Positions 1-9,963 of a stretch of DNA of 29,161 nt are shown here, in pieces. This DNA comes from Bacteroidales bacterium. Its GTDB lineage: Bacteria; Bacteroidota; Bacteroidia; Bacteroidales; UBA932. Both the position numbers and the translations under genes were made by a program. Under the pieces are notes generated by a model, which saw only the letters and a list, made by a program, of their open reading frames with translations, was not told the DNA's origin and searched no databases. Position 1 is the stretch's first letter; each line of letters starts with the position of its first letter. The stretch is taken from NCBI GenBank assembly GCA_024402115.1, contig JAKSJQ010000026.1:1-29161 (forward strand), given 5' to 3'.

Positions 1-1960
1 CAGGGTACTCGACACCGTGAAGGTGGAAGAGGTGATTGGCGACTTTGTGACTCTCAAGAGACAAGGCGCCAATTATCTTGCATGTTGCCCCTTCCACAAC
101 GAGAAGACCCCGTCCTTCACCGTATCTCCTGCACGCGGATTCTACTACTGCTTCGGCTGCAAGAAGGGCGGCACTGCCGTGTCCTTCCTGATGGACCATG
201 AGCGCATGACCTTCTCCGATGCCATCCGTTTCCTCGGAAAGAAATATGGCATCGAGATCAAGGAAGAGGAGGAGAGCGCAGAGACCATCGCGGCAAGGCA
301 GAAGAGCGAGAGTCTCTACATCGTATCGGAGTTCGCCCAGAACTACTTCGCCCAGCAGCTCGAATCGGGCGAGGGCAGGGCGCTCGGATATGCCTATTTC
401 AAGAGCCGCGGCCTCGAGGACGAGACCATACGCAAGTTCGGACTCGGCTGGTGTCCTACCGACAGGTATGCACTGCTCAATGCGGCGCGCGCTGCCGGAC
501 ATAAGGAGGAGTACCTCGTCGAGAGCGGACTCTGCATCAAGACCGAGGAAGGCAAGATCTACGACCGTTTCCACGAGAGGGTGACCTTCCCTCTGCATTC
601 GGTCAGCGGCCGTGTGCTTGGCTTCAGCAGCCGTACGCTCAGGAGCGACAAGACCGTTGCGAAATACGTCAACTCCCCTCAGACGGACATCTACGACAAG
701 AGCAAGTTCCTCTATGGAATCTGGTTTGCCAAGCAGCAGATAGCCAAGGAGGACAGCTGTATACTCGTCGAGGGAAACCTGGACATGATCTCGATGCATC
801 AGCTTGGACTGACCAACGTCGTGGCATCCTGCGGTACTTCCCTCACTGTGGACCAGATCAGACTGATCAAGAGGTTCACCAGCAACGTGACCATCATCTA
901 CGATGGTGATGCTGCCGGAATCCACGCGGCCCTCAGGGGCATAGGGCTCGTGCTCAAGGAAGGACTCAACGTGAAGGTCGTCCTCCTGCCTGACGGAATG
1001 GATCCCGATGATTTCACGAAGACCCATACTCTCGAGCAGGTAAGGCAGTTCATCTCCGACAATGCCAAGGACTTCATTGGCTTCAAGGCCGATCTCCTCC
1101 TCGACGAGGCCGGAAACGACCCGCTCAAGAAAGCCGAGCTCATCAACGACGTTGCCGATACGATTGCCCTCATCCCTGATGCGGTAAAGAGAGCGGTCTA
1201 TACCGAAAGCTGCGCCCAGAAGTTCGGAATCGCCCAGGAGATACTCTCCAACAGGGTCTACAGGACCCATGAGGGCGTCCTGGAGGAAGACAAGCGAAGG
1301 TGGGAGCGCGAACGTGCCGAGCAGGAAAGAAGAAACGCCCAGAACCCTCAGGCCCAGGAGCAGACCGAGATCCGTACCGTCCATCTTGACGGTGCTGTCG
1401 GAAAGAAGACCGTCGCCAAGCCATCCATACTCGAGCCGGTGGAGAAGGATCTCCTGAAGTTCATCTTCACCAGCGGACTCGACCTCATGGAATTCACTCG
1501 CGACAGCAAGTACTACACAGAGCCTCCGATGACGGTCGCCGAGTTCATAGACTCTTCACTCCAGGACGACGATGCGCTCTTCGAGGACGGCGCAAGGAGA
1601 AGGGCCTACGACTCCTATTTCGAGTATTACGACGAGGGCCTCAGCCAGGATGAGATACTCAGGCGAATGACTTCCGGGGAGGATCAGGAGATTGTCAACC
1701 TTGTCGTGGAGCTCACCGCGTCTAGATACGAACTGACCGAGAAGAACCTCAGGAACTCGATGACCAAGCCCATGACCATACTCGTGCAGCAGGTGCCAAG
1801 AGCTATACTCCTGTACCATGTCAGGCGGCTTGACAAGCAGTTGGAAGAATACAAGGCACAGCTCCGCAATCCGGATGTCGATGCCATGATGATAATGACC
1901 GAGATCGCCCATCTCAACGAGATGAGAAGGAAACTGAATACGACACTCGGTAGGAATTGA
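1..1960 (+). CDS. dnaG: DNA primase, 5'-truncated by the window edge
   Basis: Synthesises RNA primers for replication at the fork together with the replicative helicase. The reading frame is open through base 2, so the gene starts outside the window; the GTG at 17 is not the real start. The CHC2 zinc finger is visible (Cys at bases 86-88, His at 95-97, then a Cys-x2-Cys pair at 149-160). The catalytic Toprim core follows: a VEGNLDMI motif near 767-790, a DGDAAG motif at 902-919 and a DPDD motif near 1004. The rest is the helicase-binding C-terminal region, whose middle (about 1260-1400) is charged and Gln-rich and looks like a linker. The stop is 20 nt before the metG ATG, so the two genes are probably co-transcribed. 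Identification is firm; only the first few residues are missing. Confidence 0.97.
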   Translation, partial: RVLDTVKVEEVIGDFVTLKRQGANYLACCPFHNEKTPSFTVSPARGFYYCFGCKKGGTAVSFLMDHERMTFSDAIRFLGKKYGIEIKEEEESAETIAARQKSESLYIVSEFAQNYFAQQLESGEGRALGYAYFKSRGLEDETIRKFGLGWCPTDRYALLNAARAAGHKEEYLVESGLCIKTEEGKIYDRFHERVTFPLHSVSGRVLGFSSRTLRSDKTVAKYVNSPQTDIYDKSKFLYGIWFAKQQIAKEDSCILVEGNLDMISMHQLGLTNVVASCGTSLTVDQIRLIKRFTSNVTIIYDGDAAGIHAALRGIGLVLKEGLNVKVVLLPDGMDPDDFTKTHTLEQVRQFISDNAKDFIGFKADLLLDEAGNDPLKKAELINDVADTIALIPDAVKRAVYTESCAQKFGIAQEILSNRVYRTHEGVLEEDKRRWERERAEQERRNAQNPQAQEQTEIRTVHLDGAVGKKTVAKPSILEPVEKDLLKFIFTSGLDLMEFTRDSKYYTEPPMTVAEFIDSSLQDDDALFEDGARRRAYDSYFEYYDEGLSQDEILRRMTSGEDQEIVNLVVELTASRYELTEKNLRNSMTKPMTILVQQVPRAILLYHVRRLDKQLEEYKAQLRNPDVDAMMIMTEIAHLNEMRRKLNTTLGRN

Positions 1961-1980
1961 TAACAAGAAAGCAATATTAT

Positions 1981-4179
1981 ATGAGCAAGAATTACAAAAG
2001 AACACTCGTGACCTGCGCCCTTCCTTATGCGAACGGCCCAGTCCACATCGGCCATCTCGCCGGAGTCTATGTCCCAGCGGATATCTATGTGAGGTATCTC
2101 AGGATGAGAGGCGAGGATGTCCTCTATATCTGCGGTAGCGACGAGCACGGTGTGCCTATCACCATCAAGGCTCGCCAGCAGGGCTGCACTCCACAGGATA
2201 TCGTCGACAAGTACCATAAGATCATCAAGGATTCGTTCACCGGTCTCGGAATCAACTTCGACATCTACGGCCGTACCTCTTCCGAGGTGCATGACAAGAA
2301 TGCCTCCGAGTTCTTCCGTAAGCTCTATGATGAGGGAAAGTTCATCACCAAGGAGTCAGAGCAGTACTATGATCCTGAGGCGAAGACCTTCCTTGCAGAC
2401 CGCTACATCGTCGGAACCTGCCCTAAGTGCGGTGCTGAGGGTGCATACGGTGACCAGTGCGAGAAGTGCGGTAGCACACTCAGCCCGGAGGAGCTCATCA
2501 ACCCTAAGTCGAAGCTCAGCGGTGCCGAGCCTATCAAGAAGAAGACCTCCCATTGGTACCTCCCTCTCGACCAGTACGAGAAGTGGCTCAGCGAGTGGAT
2601 ACTCGACGGTCACAAGGAGTGGAGAAGCAACGTATACGGCCAGTGCAAGAGCTGGATCGACGGTGGCCTCCAGCCTCGCGCAGTGTCTCGTGACCTCGAT
2701 TGGGGCGTTCCTGTGCCTGTAGAGGGCGCAGAGGGCAAGGTGCTCTACGTGTGGTTCGACGCTCCTATCGGCTATGTCTCAAATACCCAGGAGCTCCTTC
2801 CTCAGACATGGAACAAGTGGTGGAAGAGCGAGGATACCAAGCTCGTGCACTTCATCGGCAAGGACAATATCGTCTTCCATTGCATCGTCTTCCCTTCAAT
2901 GCTCAAGGCATACGGCGACGGATATATCCTCCCGGACAACGTCCCTTCAAACGAGTTCCTCAATCTCGAGGGCGACAAGATCTCGACTTCCCGCAACTGG
3001 GCAGTCTGGGCTCACGAGTACCTCGAGCAGTTCCCTGGCAAGGAGGATGTGATGCGCTATGTGCTCACCGCCAACGCTCCGGAAACCAAGGACAATGACT
3101 TCAGCTGGAAGGACTTCCAGACCCGCAACAACAGCGAGCTCGTGGCTATCTTCGGTAACTTTGTGAACCGTGCGGTAGTCCTCACCCATAAGTATTTCGG
3201 CGGCAAGGTTCCTGCCTGCGGAGAGCTTCTCGACGTGGATAAGGAGACCCTCGCTGAGATTCCTGTGCTCAGGGCATCTCTCGAGAAGAACCTCGAAGGC
3301 TACCATTTCCGTGAGGCCCTCAAGGACGCAATGTCCATTGCCCGCGTAGGTAACAAGTACATCTCTGACACCGAGCCATGGAAGGTTGCAAAGACCGACA
3401 TGGACCGCACGGCGACCATCCTCAACGTCTGCATGCAGATCTGCGCGGATCTCGCCATCGCATTCGAACCGTTCACCCCGTTTGCTGCAGAGAAGCTTCG
3501 CAAGATGCTCGGCGTATGCATCTGTGCAGGTGTTGACCACCGCAAGGGTGAGCAGGAGACCGTGAATACATACAAGGCAGGTGAGGGCGCAGCTCTCCAT
3601 ACCGTGTCTGCAGATGCTCCTCAGCCAGCTTCTGCATGTCCTGGCAATGGCAAGTGCGTGTGCCTCAACTGGGATATGCTCGGAAATACCGACATCATCG
3701 CCGCAGGACATGAGGTCGGTGCGGCAGAGCTCCTCTTCGCCAAGATTGAGGACGATGCCATCCAGGCTCAGCTCGACCGTCTCGACGCAATCCGTGCCGA
3801 GCGCGAGGCTGCCGCAAAGGCGGAGGCCGCTAAGGTCGTCGCTCCGCAGAAAGAGGAGTGCAGCTTCGAGGATTTCGAGAAGATGGATATCAGGACTGCG
3901 ACCGTACTCGAGGCAGAGCGTGTGCCAAAGACTGACAAGCTCCTCAAGCTCACTATCGACACCGGAATCGACAAGAGAACCATAGTCTCAGGTATCGCAG
4001 AGTACTATACTCCGGAGGAGATGGTCGGAAAGCAGATATGCATACTCGCAAATCTCGCCCCTCGCAAGATCCGTGGCATCGAGTCCAAGGGTATGATACT
4101 CATGGCTCGCCAGGGTGACGGCAAGATGCGCTTCGTGACTCCACAGGAGACTCTCGCTAACGGCGCCCAGATCGGTTAA
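1981..4179 (+). CDS. metG: Methionyl-tRNA synthetase with C-terminal tRNA-binding domain
   Basis: Charges tRNA-Met with methionine in the cytoplasm; about 732 residues. I start it at ATG 1981 because the class I start pattern with HIGH at residues 22-25 follows directly; the TTG at 1957 overlaps the dnaG stop and is less likely. The zinc knuckle has two CxxC pairs (near bases 2420-2475). The KMSKS loop is KISTS at residues 333-337. The anticodon-binding helical domain follows. The last 110 residues form an EMAP/Arc1p-like tRNA-binding domain ([20 protein letters not shown] region). Residues about 511-562 carry a Cys-containing stretch between the helical and tRNA-binding domains that seems longer than usual for the family (see findings). 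It follows dnaG closely and ends at a strong hairpin terminator. Confidence 0.97.
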   Translation: MSKNYKRTLVTCALPYANGPVHIGHLAGVYVPADIYVRYLRMRGEDVLYICGSDEHGVPITIKARQQGCTPQDIVDKYHKIIKDSFTGLGINFDIYGRTSSEVHDKNASEFFRKLYDEGKFITKESEQYYDPEAKTFLADRYIVGTCPKCGAEGAYGDQCEKCGSTLSPEELINPKSKLSGAEPIKKKTSHWYLPLDQYEKWLSEWILDGHKEWRSNVYGQCKSWIDGGLQPRAVSRDLDWGVPVPVEGAEGKVLYVWFDAPIGYVSNTQELLPQTWNKWWKSEDTKLVHFIGKDNIVFHCIVFPSMLKAYGDGYILPDNVPSNEFLNLEGDKISTSRNWAVWAHEYLEQFPGKEDVMRYVLTANAPETKDNDFSWKDFQTRNNSELVAIFGNFVNRAVVLTHKYFGGKVPACGELLDVDKETLAEIPVLRASLEKNLEGYHFREALKDAMSIARVGNKYISDTEPWKVAKTDMDRTATILNVCMQICADLAIAFEPFTPFAAEKLRKMLGVCICAGVDHRKGEQETVNTYKAGEGAALHTVSADAPQPASACPGNGKCVCLNWDMLGNTDIIAAGHEVGAAELLFAKIEDDAIQAQLDRLDAIRAEREAAAKAEAAKVVAPQKEECSFEDFEKMDIRTATVLEAERVPKTDKLLKLTIDTGIDKRTIVSGIAEYYTPEEMVGKQICILANLAPRKIRGIESKGMILMARQGDGKMRFVTPQETLANGAQIG

Positions 4180-4200
4180 TTCCGATTCCGAAATATTTGG

Positions 4201-4236
4201 AAGAGGCTGGTCAAGATTTGTTGACCAGCCTCTTTC
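4201..4236 (+). terminator. Hairpin terminator after metG
   Basis: A perfect 14-bp stem (4201-4214 with 4221-4234) closes a 6-nt loop and is followed by a short T-rich tail. It lies 21 nt after the metG stop. The stem contains the AAGAGGCTGG sequence also used in the hairpin at 28737-28765. It could also work on the other strand for the convergent gene ending at 4396, although a palindrome lies between. Confidence 0.8.
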
Positions 4237-4268
4237 TGTCCTATATGCTATGTTTGGGACCTTATGCT

Positions 4269-4367
4269 CATTTCTCGGCAGGAAGCAACAAAAGTGCATT
4301 TGCCCGGACTAGGGTCGGCGAAGCGGAGCGAAGCCGATCTGCACTTTTGTGCTCCTTCCGGGAAATG
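4269..4367. repeat. Long imperfect palindrome between convergent genes
   Basis: Left arm 4269-4298 and right arm 4340-4367 are inverted copies of about 28-30 nt with one 2-nt gap and a few mismatches (outer part CATTTC.CGG, inner part ACAAAAGTGCA). The central 40 nt hold a second small hairpin (TCGGC at 4315-4319 with GCCGA at 4333-4337). It lies after the metG terminator and 28 nt beyond the stop of the O-methyltransferase gene on the other strand. It could be a dispersed REP/MITE-like repeat, an extra bidirectional terminator or a structured RNA end. No second copy was seen in this window. Confidence 0.6.
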
Positions 4368-4395
4368 CGTTACTGGAGACAAACTTTTGAGCCTC

Positions 4396-5046
4396 CTACA
4401 GCTTATGTATGATGTTGAGTCCGTCTCGCAGAGGGAGGATCACGGACTCCACGCGCGGGTCAGCTGCGACCATGTCGTTGAACTTCGCTATGCCGAGAGT
4501 CTGCTTGTCCTGAGGCATGGGCTCTTCCCATACCTTTCCGTCCCAGAGCACGTTGTCTCCGAGTATCCATCCGCCAGGTCTGACAAGGTCGAAGACGAGG
4601 TCGTAGTACTCGGGATATTCTCGCTTGTTGGCGTCGATGAAGACAAGGTCATAAAAGCCCTCGCGTCCTTGCTCATGGAAGCTGCGGAGGGTTTCCTTGC
4701 AGTCGCCAATGTGCAGTGATATCGTGTCCGCGAGACCAGCGCGGTCAAAGCCTTCGAGAATGAGATCCTCGAGCTCGTCATTCAGTTCGAGGGTGTCGAG
4801 GTGTGATTTCTCCGGCTCGCGGAAACCTGATGCAAGGCACACAGCGGAGTAGCCGGTGAAGGTTCCAAGCTCAAGGATGTGATGGGCGTCCAGCATCTCG
4901 GTTATCATCTTGAGGAACCTGCCCTGGACTGCGCCGGATAGCATCCTGGCGTGGTTGGTGCGTATGTTGGTCTGGCGCTGGATCCATGCGAGAGCCTCGT
5001 CCTGCGCCGATGAATGTTCGAGTATGTATCTGTCTGCTGCTTCCAT
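4396..5046 (-). CDS. SAM-dependent O-methyltransferase, YrrM/CCoAOMT type
   Basis: A 216-residue class I methyltransferase of the small O-methyltransferase family (catechol and caffeoyl-CoA type), probably cytosolic. The SAM-binding motif I is ELGTFTGYS at residues 59-67. The VFIDANK segment and the later RPGGWILGDNVLWDG segment match the acidic metal- and SAM-binding motifs of this family. The N-terminal NHARMLSGAVQG stretch is typical of bacterial members. The ATG lies 3 nt after the stop of the upstream M16 peptidase gene, so it is the last gene of a three-gene operon. The natural substrate cannot be told from sequence. Confidence 0.9.
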   Translation of the reverse strand: MEAADRYILEHSSAQDEALAWIQRQTNIRTNHARMLSGAVQGRFLKMITEMLDAHHILELGTFTGYSAVCLASGFREPEKSHLDTLELNDELEDLILEGFDRAGLADTISLHIGDCKETLRSFHEQGREGFYDLVFIDANKREYPEYYDLVFDLVRPGGWILGDNVLWDGKVWEEPMPQDKQTLGIAKFNDMVAADPRVESVILPLRDGLNIIHKL

Positions 5047-5049
5047 ATC

Positions 5050-6288
5050 CTATATGAAGATGAGTTTGGAGAGTTTCCCGTTACCGAAAACTCTCTTGGC
5101 GACGGCCATGAGCTCTTCTGCCGTTACCTGCTCCACGAGCTCGCTGTTGTGCCCTGTCGACGAGACCTTTCCATAGGCTAGAAGGGACTTGCCCATGCTC
5201 AGACACTGCGACTCTCCGTTGTCGCTGCTGATTGCCAGCTGTCCGAGCAATTGCTTCTTTGCGGCCTTGAGCCTGGCCGGGGACATGGGCTCGTTCTGTA
5301 TCCTGCTGACCTCGCGATCGATGACGGCGAGGCACTTCTCGAGGTTCTCCTTGTCGCAGCCCATATATATGGCCATGATGCCCGAGTCTGCATACTGGGT
5401 GAAGGTGCACTCGACACCGTATACCCAACCGTTCTTCTCCCTGAGGATGGAGTTCAGTATGCTGTTGGTCGCCGGACCTCCGAGTATGTTGCTCAGCAGC
5501 ACGGCGGCTATGCGCTCCTTCTCCTCATAGAGCGATGGTGCTGTGTTTCCAATGACGCAGTTGACCTGGTGGTTTCGCTTGTTGACCGTTTTGTCGAAGC
5601 GATCGCTGCTGCGCTCGAAGGCGGCCGGTATTGCGGCCTCGCCTGCCGAATATGCCGGTGCATCCGGGAAATGCTTCTCGACGAGACGGAGTATGAGCTT
5701 CTCTATCTTGTCCTCGTCCTCGTCGGCGACGACCGTGAAGGCGATGCGCTCCGGACTGAACTTCTCTGCCACGAAGGAGCGAAGCTCTTCGCTGCTTATC
5801 TTCTTTACCGAGGCTGCTGTTCCGAGTATCGGGCTGGACAGGGGATGACCCTCGAAGAGCATCTCCTCGAACTTGTCGTATACATCTTCGGAAGGGGAGT
5901 CCTTGTAGGAATGGATCTCGTCTATGACCACTCCCTTTTCCGTGCTGATCTCCTTCTCGGGAAAGGTCGGCTCGGTGGCAAGCTCGAAAAGTAGTCCTGC
6001 GGCCTTCTTGAGATCCTCCTTGAGGACGGTGGCATGCAGCACGATCTCTTCCTTGGTGGTATAGGCGTTGAGCTCTCCGCCGAGCTTGTCGAGGTAACCG
6101 TTGATCACGGATGCCGACTTGTGGGCGGTTCCCTTGAAAAGGGTATGCTCGACGAAATGGGCGATGCCGCTGTGATAGCCAGCCTCGTCGCGCGTGCCGC
6201 ACTTTACACTGAGCGCGCAATATGCCGCCGAAGAGTGGCTGCGCCTGATGCCGTACTGCAGTCCGCAGGCTGCCCTTCCTGTCTTCAT
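5050..6288 (-). CDS. M16 family zinc peptidase (processing-peptidase type)
   Basis: A 412-residue single-unit M16 (insulinase/pitrilysin superfamily) metallopeptidase. The inverted zinc motif HxxEH is HFVEH at residues 44-48 and the distal glutamate ligand is probably E124, at the usual spacing of about 76 residues. ELNAYTTKE at 72-80 is the conserved segment before it. The C-terminal half has the inactive M16 domain. No signal peptide is seen, so it is probably cytoplasmic, as for many bacterial peptidases of this size that clear peptides. Its ATG overlaps the TAA stop of the upstream secreted-protein gene by one base, which suggests translational coupling. The methyltransferase gene follows after 3 nt. 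Confidence 0.93.
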   Translation of the reverse strand: MKTGRAACGLQYGIRRSHSSAAYCALSVKCGTRDEAGYHSGIAHFVEHTLFKGTAHKSASVINGYLDKLGGELNAYTTKEEIVLHATVLKEDLKKAAGLLFELATEPTFPEKEISTEKGVVIDEIHSYKDSPSEDVYDKFEEMLFEGHPLSSPILGTAASVKKISSEELRSFVAEKFSPERIAFTVVADEDEDKIEKLILRLVEKHFPDAPAYSAGEAAIPAAFERSSDRFDKTVNKRNHQVNCVIGNTAPSLYEEKERIAAVLLSNILGGPATNSILNSILREKNGWVYGVECTFTQYADSGIMAIYMGCDKENLEKCLAVIDREVSRIQNEPMSPARLKAAKKQLLGQLAISSDNGESQCLSMGKSLLAYGKVSSTGHNSELVEQVTAEELMAVAKRVFGNGKLSKLIFI

Positions 6289-7136
6289 TACTGTCTTGCG
6301 GATTCTATCTTCTTGAAATCCTCGACGAGGAGGCCCTTAGGGGATTTCTTTCCTATTCTGTGCCTGCGATACATATAGAGAGTATGGTCCTCGCAGTTGA
6401 TGAGCATCTTGTAGCAATATGAGCCGACCACGGCGTCGAGAGGGGCCACGGTGTAGCTCACGAGTGTGTTTGCAGCACCCTCGTCCATGAGGTCGTCAAC
6501 GTCTTCGACGTCCATGAACTCGATGCCGTTGCGGCCGTAGATGAGCTTGTAGTTGTTGTTGATCTCGTCCGAGCAGTCCTCGTTCGCGATTGCGATCCTC
6601 ATCTGCTTCGTGCTGCTGAGCTTGTTTGTCGAGTTGCTCAGTCCGGTGAAGCTGTTGATGTCCTTCTCCATGCAGTCGAGGGTGAGCTGCTGGATTACCT
6701 TCAGCAGGGCAGGAAGCATCACGTACTCCCTTCCCTCAGGGTCTGCGACAGCACGGAAAGGAATGGTCGCAACCTCAAGCATCTCGTTGACACCTTCGGC
6801 CGAGCCCATCCCGCCCTTGAACAGGCCGAGCATCTCGATTCCTGGCTCGGATTCCTTCCTGAACTGGCCTGTGACTATCATGAGGAAGTAGTAGTCAGGG
6901 TCGGACTTGAGCTTTTCGAAATCGCTCTGGGTGCAGAACTCATAAGGAGAGACGGTCCATGTCTCCCTTGCAACTTTCTGGTATACTCCGTCGAACATCG
7001 TGTTACCGGTGAGGACGATCTTGGTGGTCTTGTCGGTGAAATCGGCAATCTTGAGTTTCTTCGTCGTGATCTGAGCCTGTGCGAACATCGTTATCGGGAG
7101 TATCGCTGCGGCTATGATGGCAAGGATCTTCTTCAT
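6288..7136 (-). CDS. Secreted protein of unknown function
   Basis: 282 residues starting with a clear signal peptide (a Lys pair, then a hydrophobic stretch, with likely cleavage after the FAQA region near residue 21). No lipobox Cys is present, so it is predicted to be periplasmic or secreted. I do not recognise a catalytic motif; composition and length resemble Bacteroidales proteins annotated only as hypothetical. It is the first gene of the operon with the M16 peptidase and the O-methyltransferase, and its stop overlaps the M16 start. It is divergent from dnaX across a 70-nt promoter region. Confidence 0.85.
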   Translation of the reverse strand: MKKILAIIAAAILPITMFAQAQITTKKLKIADFTDKTTKIVLTGNTMFDGVYQKVARETWTVSPYEFCTQSDFEKLKSDPDYYFLMIVTGQFRKESEPGIEMLGLFKGGMGSAEGVNEMLEVATIPFRAVADPEGREYVMLPALLKVIQQLTLDCMEKDINSFTGLSNSTNKLSSTKQMRIAIANEDCSDEINNNYKLIYGRNGIEFMDVEDVDDLMDEGAANTLVSYTVAPLDAVVGSYCYKMLINCEDHTLYMYRRHRIGKKSPKGLLVEDFKKIESARQ

Positions 7137-7171
7137 ATCTGTATCGTTCTATATAGTTATGTATAGCTGGA

Positions 7172-7200
7172 CAAAGTTACAAAATTAATGCCTATATTTG
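7172..7200. promoter_or_regulatory. Divergent promoter elements, dnaX and M16 operon
   Basis: Two Bacteroidota-type -7 elements (consensus TAnnTTTG) lie back to back in the 70-nt gap. TATATTTG at 7193-7200 points to dnaX and ends 6 nt before its ATG. TAACTTTG on the minus strand at 7179-7172 points to the secreted-protein gene. No clear -33 TTTG was found at the ideal spacing for either. The dnaX element is so close to the start that its transcript would have almost no leader. Confidence 0.5.
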
Positions 7201-7206
7201 CTTGTT

Positions 7207-9039
7207 ATGTCAGAGTATATCGTATCAGCCAGGAAGTACAGGCCGGAGAATTTCGAAACCCTCATCGGCCAGGACAATATCGCGACCACCCTCAAGAACT
7301 CCATCCTGAGGGGCCAACTCGCCCATGCCTATCTCTTCTGCGGTCCGCGCGGAGTCGGTAAGACCACCACGGCGCGTATCTTCGCGAAGATGATCAACTG
7401 CTCCAATCCGAGCGAGGACATGGAGCCGTGCGGCGAGTGCGAATCATGCCGTTCCTTCGCTGAGGGACGCTCGTACTGCATCCATGAGCTCGATGCCGCT
7501 TCCAACAACGGCGTCGAGGACATCAAGGCCCTGATTGAGCAGGTTAGGGTCGCACCTCAGGTCGGAAAGTACAGCGTATATATCATCGACGAGGTCCACA
7601 TGCTCTCGCAGTCGGCCTTCAATGCCTTCCTCAAGACTCTCGAGGAGCCGCCCGCACATGCGATCTTCATACTCGCGACCACCGAGAAGCACAAGATCCT
7701 TCCGACCATCCTCTCTCGTTGCCAGACCTATGATTTCAACAGGATCACTGTCGAGAACATAGTCCGCAACCTCAGGATGATTGCCCAGAAGGAGTCGATT
7801 ACCATAGACGACGAGTCGCTCCATGTGATTGCCCAGAAGGCCGACGGAGCGATGCGCGATGCGCTCACCATCTTCGACCAGACGGTCGCGTTCTGCGGTA
7901 CGGAGGTGAAGTATGAGGATGTGCTCAAGAATCTCAACGTCCTCAGCCATGAGCACTGCTTCTCCCTCGTCGAGAACTTCCTCGCCGGTGATTATGCATC
8001 TGCCATGCTCAAGTTCGACGAGATACTCGGAAAGGGCTTCAACGCCCTCCACTTCGTGGCTGCCCTCAGCTCTCATTTCAGGGATCTCGTGGTCAGCAAG
8101 AGCGCAGGACTCGACGCTTTGCTCGAACTTCCGGAGTCTCTCAAGCTCCGCTATAAGGAGCAGGCTGACCGTTGTCCTATCAAGTTCCTCTACGATGCGC
8201 TCAACGTCACTTCGCAGTGTGAGTCGGGTTACCGTGCAAGCGTGAATCCGCGTCTCCATATTGAATTCGCGCTCATGCGCCTGAGCTTCCTTCTCTCGGA
8301 GCCAGCTCAGCCATCCGTGACGGCCGCAGCTCCTGTCGCAAGACCGGCCGCTCAGCCTGCAGCCGCAGCAATGCCTGCCCGTCCGGCAGCATCGCAGCCG
8401 GCTCCTCAGCCTGCAGTTGCCGCGCCTATACAGCCGGCAGCTCCTGCTCAGCCTAGCGCCCCCGCAACTCAACCAAGCGCGAGCCCAGCAGCTCCCGCAG
8501 CAGCATCGGCTCCGGCAACTACCTCAGCTCCCGCAGCCCAGCCTAGCACCCCTGCAGCAGAAGCCGCTCCTCGCCGTCGCCGCGCAGGAGCAAGCATGTC
8601 GCTCAACAGCATCCTCAACGAAGACACCGCCAAGGCCGAGACCGAAGTCGTCGAAATCCGTACGGACAAGCCTGGAAAGGAGGAGATACTCGAGAAATGG
8701 CAGCAGTGCGCGGAACTCTTCGCAGACAAGCAGCGTCTTGCCAATGCGATCAAGACCTCTAAGGTCGAGATCGTCGACAATGACGTCCAGATAGACATGA
8801 CCTTCCTCGTTGCGAACGACGCGCAGGTCAACTGGATACGCTCCAATGCACTTTCAAGGCTCGAGGGACGTCTCCAGCAGCTTCTCAGCTGGCCTGCGAT
8901 CAAGCTCGACGTAGCCCGTGCCGACGAAGGCACCATGGTCAAGGAGGCCTACACTCCGGAGGAGAAATACGCAGCCATGAGGGAGGCCAACCCTGAACTC
9001 GCGTCGCTCATCAGCGACATGGACGCAACTTTGAAATAG
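7207..9039 (+). CDS. dnaX: DNA polymerase III subunits gamma/tau
   Basis: Clamp-loader ATPase of the replisome, 610 residues. I choose ATG 7207 ([13 protein letters not shown]), the usual family start, over a TTG 9 nt upstream. Walker A is GPRGVGKTT at 46-54. Zinc ligands are Cys 65, 75, 78 and 81. Walker B is DEVHML, and the sensor and arginine-finger region includes LSRCQ. Domain III runs to about residue 360. Residues about 370-465 are an Ala/Pro/Gln/Ser low-complexity linker, followed by an RRRR patch and a tau-like C-terminal domain of about 140 residues. No slippery A-run for programmed frameshifting was noticed. lptB follows 28 nt downstream. Confidence 0.97.
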   Translation: MSEYIVSARKYRPENFETLIGQDNIATTLKNSILRGQLAHAYLFCGPRGVGKTTTARIFAKMINCSNPSEDMEPCGECESCRSFAEGRSYCIHELDAASNNGVEDIKALIEQVRVAPQVGKYSVYIIDEVHMLSQSAFNAFLKTLEEPPAHAIFILATTEKHKILPTILSRCQTYDFNRITVENIVRNLRMIAQKESITIDDESLHVIAQKADGAMRDALTIFDQTVAFCGTEVKYEDVLKNLNVLSHEHCFSLVENFLAGDYASAMLKFDEILGKGFNALHFVAALSSHFRDLVVSKSAGLDALLELPESLKLRYKEQADRCPIKFLYDALNVTSQCESGYRASVNPRLHIEFALMRLSFLLSEPAQPSVTAAAPVARPAAQPAAAAMPARPAASQPAPQPAVAAPIQPAAPAQPSAPATQPSASPAAPAAASAPATTSAPAAQPSTPAAEAAPRRRRAGASMSLNSILNEDTAKAETEVVEIRTDKPGKEEILEKWQQCAELFADKQRLANAIKTSKVEIVDNDVQIDMTFLVANDAQVNWIRSNALSRLEGRLQQLLSWPAIKLDVARADEGTMVKEAYTPEEKYAAMREANPELASLISDMDATLK

Positions 9040-9067
9040 TAACAAACAGCATATAGGAGAACGCCAG

Positions 9068-9844
9068 ATGAAGCTCAGATGTGAGAACTTAGTCAAGAAA
9101 TACGGTGCCCGAACTGTCGTCAAGGGTGTGTCCATGGAGGTCAACCAGGGCGAGATCGTGGGATTCCTCGGACCGAACGGTGCGGGTAAGACCACCAGCT
9201 TCTATATGATTACCGGCCTCGTCGTTCCTAACGCAGGCCGCACCTTCCTCGATGACGAGGACATCACCGACCTTCCTATGTACAAGCGCTCCCAGAAGGG
9301 CGTCGGCTACCTCGCGCAGGAGGCGTCCGTGTTCAGGAAGATGTCAGTCGAGGACAACATCATGTCCGTGATGCAGATGTCCAACTACACCAAGAAGGAG
9401 AGGGAAGAGCGCCTGGAGTCACTCATCGACGAGTTCAACCTCCACAAGGTGCGCAAGAGTCTAGGAATCCAGCTTTCCGGTGGTGAGCGTCGCCGTTGCG
9501 AGATTGCCCGTGCGCTCGCCATCGACCCTAAGTTCATCCTTCTCGACGAGCCGTTTGCCGGCGTCGACCCTATCGCGGTCGAGGATATCCAGCACATCAT
9601 CGCGAAGCTCAAGTACAAGAATATCGGCGTGATCATCACCGACCATAACGTGGGCGAGACCCTCGCTATCATCGATCGCGCATACCTTCTCTACGAGGGA
9701 ACCATCCTTCAGAGCGGCACCCCTGAGGAACTCGCCGCCGACGAGGACGTACGCACCAAGTACCTCGGTTCGAACTTCGTCCTCAAGCGCTCAGACGCCT
9801 TCGAGAAGCTCCGTCGCGAATACGAGTCCAAGCAGCAGCTGTAG
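9068..9844 (+). CDS. lptB: LPS export ABC transporter ATP-binding protein
   Basis: A 258-residue ATPase that drives lipopolysaccharide transport from the inner membrane with LptF/LptG/LptC. Walker A is GPNGAGKTT at 35-43. The Q-loop region is [10 protein letters not shown], the signature is LSGGERRR, Walker B is [12 protein letters not shown] and the H-loop is ITDHN. The PFAGVDP and YLGSNF stretches separate LptB from the related branched-chain amino acid LivF/LivG ATPases. An AGGAG ribosome-binding site lies about 10 nt before the ATG. It follows dnaX closely, and its stop is 8 nt before the first REP-like palindrome. Confidence 0.95.
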   Translation: MKLRCENLVKKYGARTVVKGVSMEVNQGEIVGFLGPNGAGKTTSFYMITGLVVPNAGRTFLDDEDITDLPMYKRSQKGVGYLAQEASVFRKMSVEDNIMSVMQMSNYTKKEREERLESLIDEFNLHKVRKSLGIQLSGGERRRCEIARALAIDPKFILLDEPFAGVDPIAVEDIQHIIAKLKYKNIGVIITDHNVGETLAIIDRAYLLYEGTILQSGTPEELAADEDVRTKYLGSNFVLKRSDAFEKLRREYESKQQL

Positions 9845-9852
9845 GCCTCTAC

Positions 9853-9891
9853 CTATCTAGGGATCTTTTCCCAAGAAACATCCCTAGATAG
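9853..9891 (+). repeat. REP-like palindrome R1
   Basis: A 39-nt unit with perfect 12-bp arms (CTATCTAGGGAT at 9853-9864, its complement at 9880-9891) around a 15-nt loop. It is the most perfect of four related units flanking the transposase gene and starts 8 nt after the lptB stop, so it may also end lptB transcription. Confidence 0.85.
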
Positions 9892-9924
9892 AAGCAAAAT
9901 CAGGGCTTTTCGCGTTTTTCCATC

Positions 9925-9963
9925 CTATCTCGTGGCATTTTTCGTTAAAACGTCCCTAGATAG
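9925..9963 (+). repeat. REP-like palindrome R2, overlapping the transposase 3' end
   Basis: A 39-nt unit in the same orientation as R1, starting 72 nt after it. The right arm keeps CCCTAGATAG, while the left arm is CTATCTCGTGGC, so pairing is 9 of 12. Read on the minus strand it encodes the last 12 residues and the TAG stop of the transposase. The 33-nt spacer after R1 resembles the spacer between R3 and R4 (about 22 of 33 positions identical). Confidence 0.8.

Noticed and set aside
8317..8595. Repetitive GC-rich stretch in dnaX with long open frames on the opposite strand
   Set aside because: It is the Ala/Pro/Gln/Ser linker between the ATPase core and tau-like domain; the opposite-strand frames are by-products of its biased codons.
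8641..8760. Possible programmed frameshift site producing a short gamma form of DnaX
   Set aside because: No slippery A-run followed by a hairpin was seen near the end of the ATPase core.
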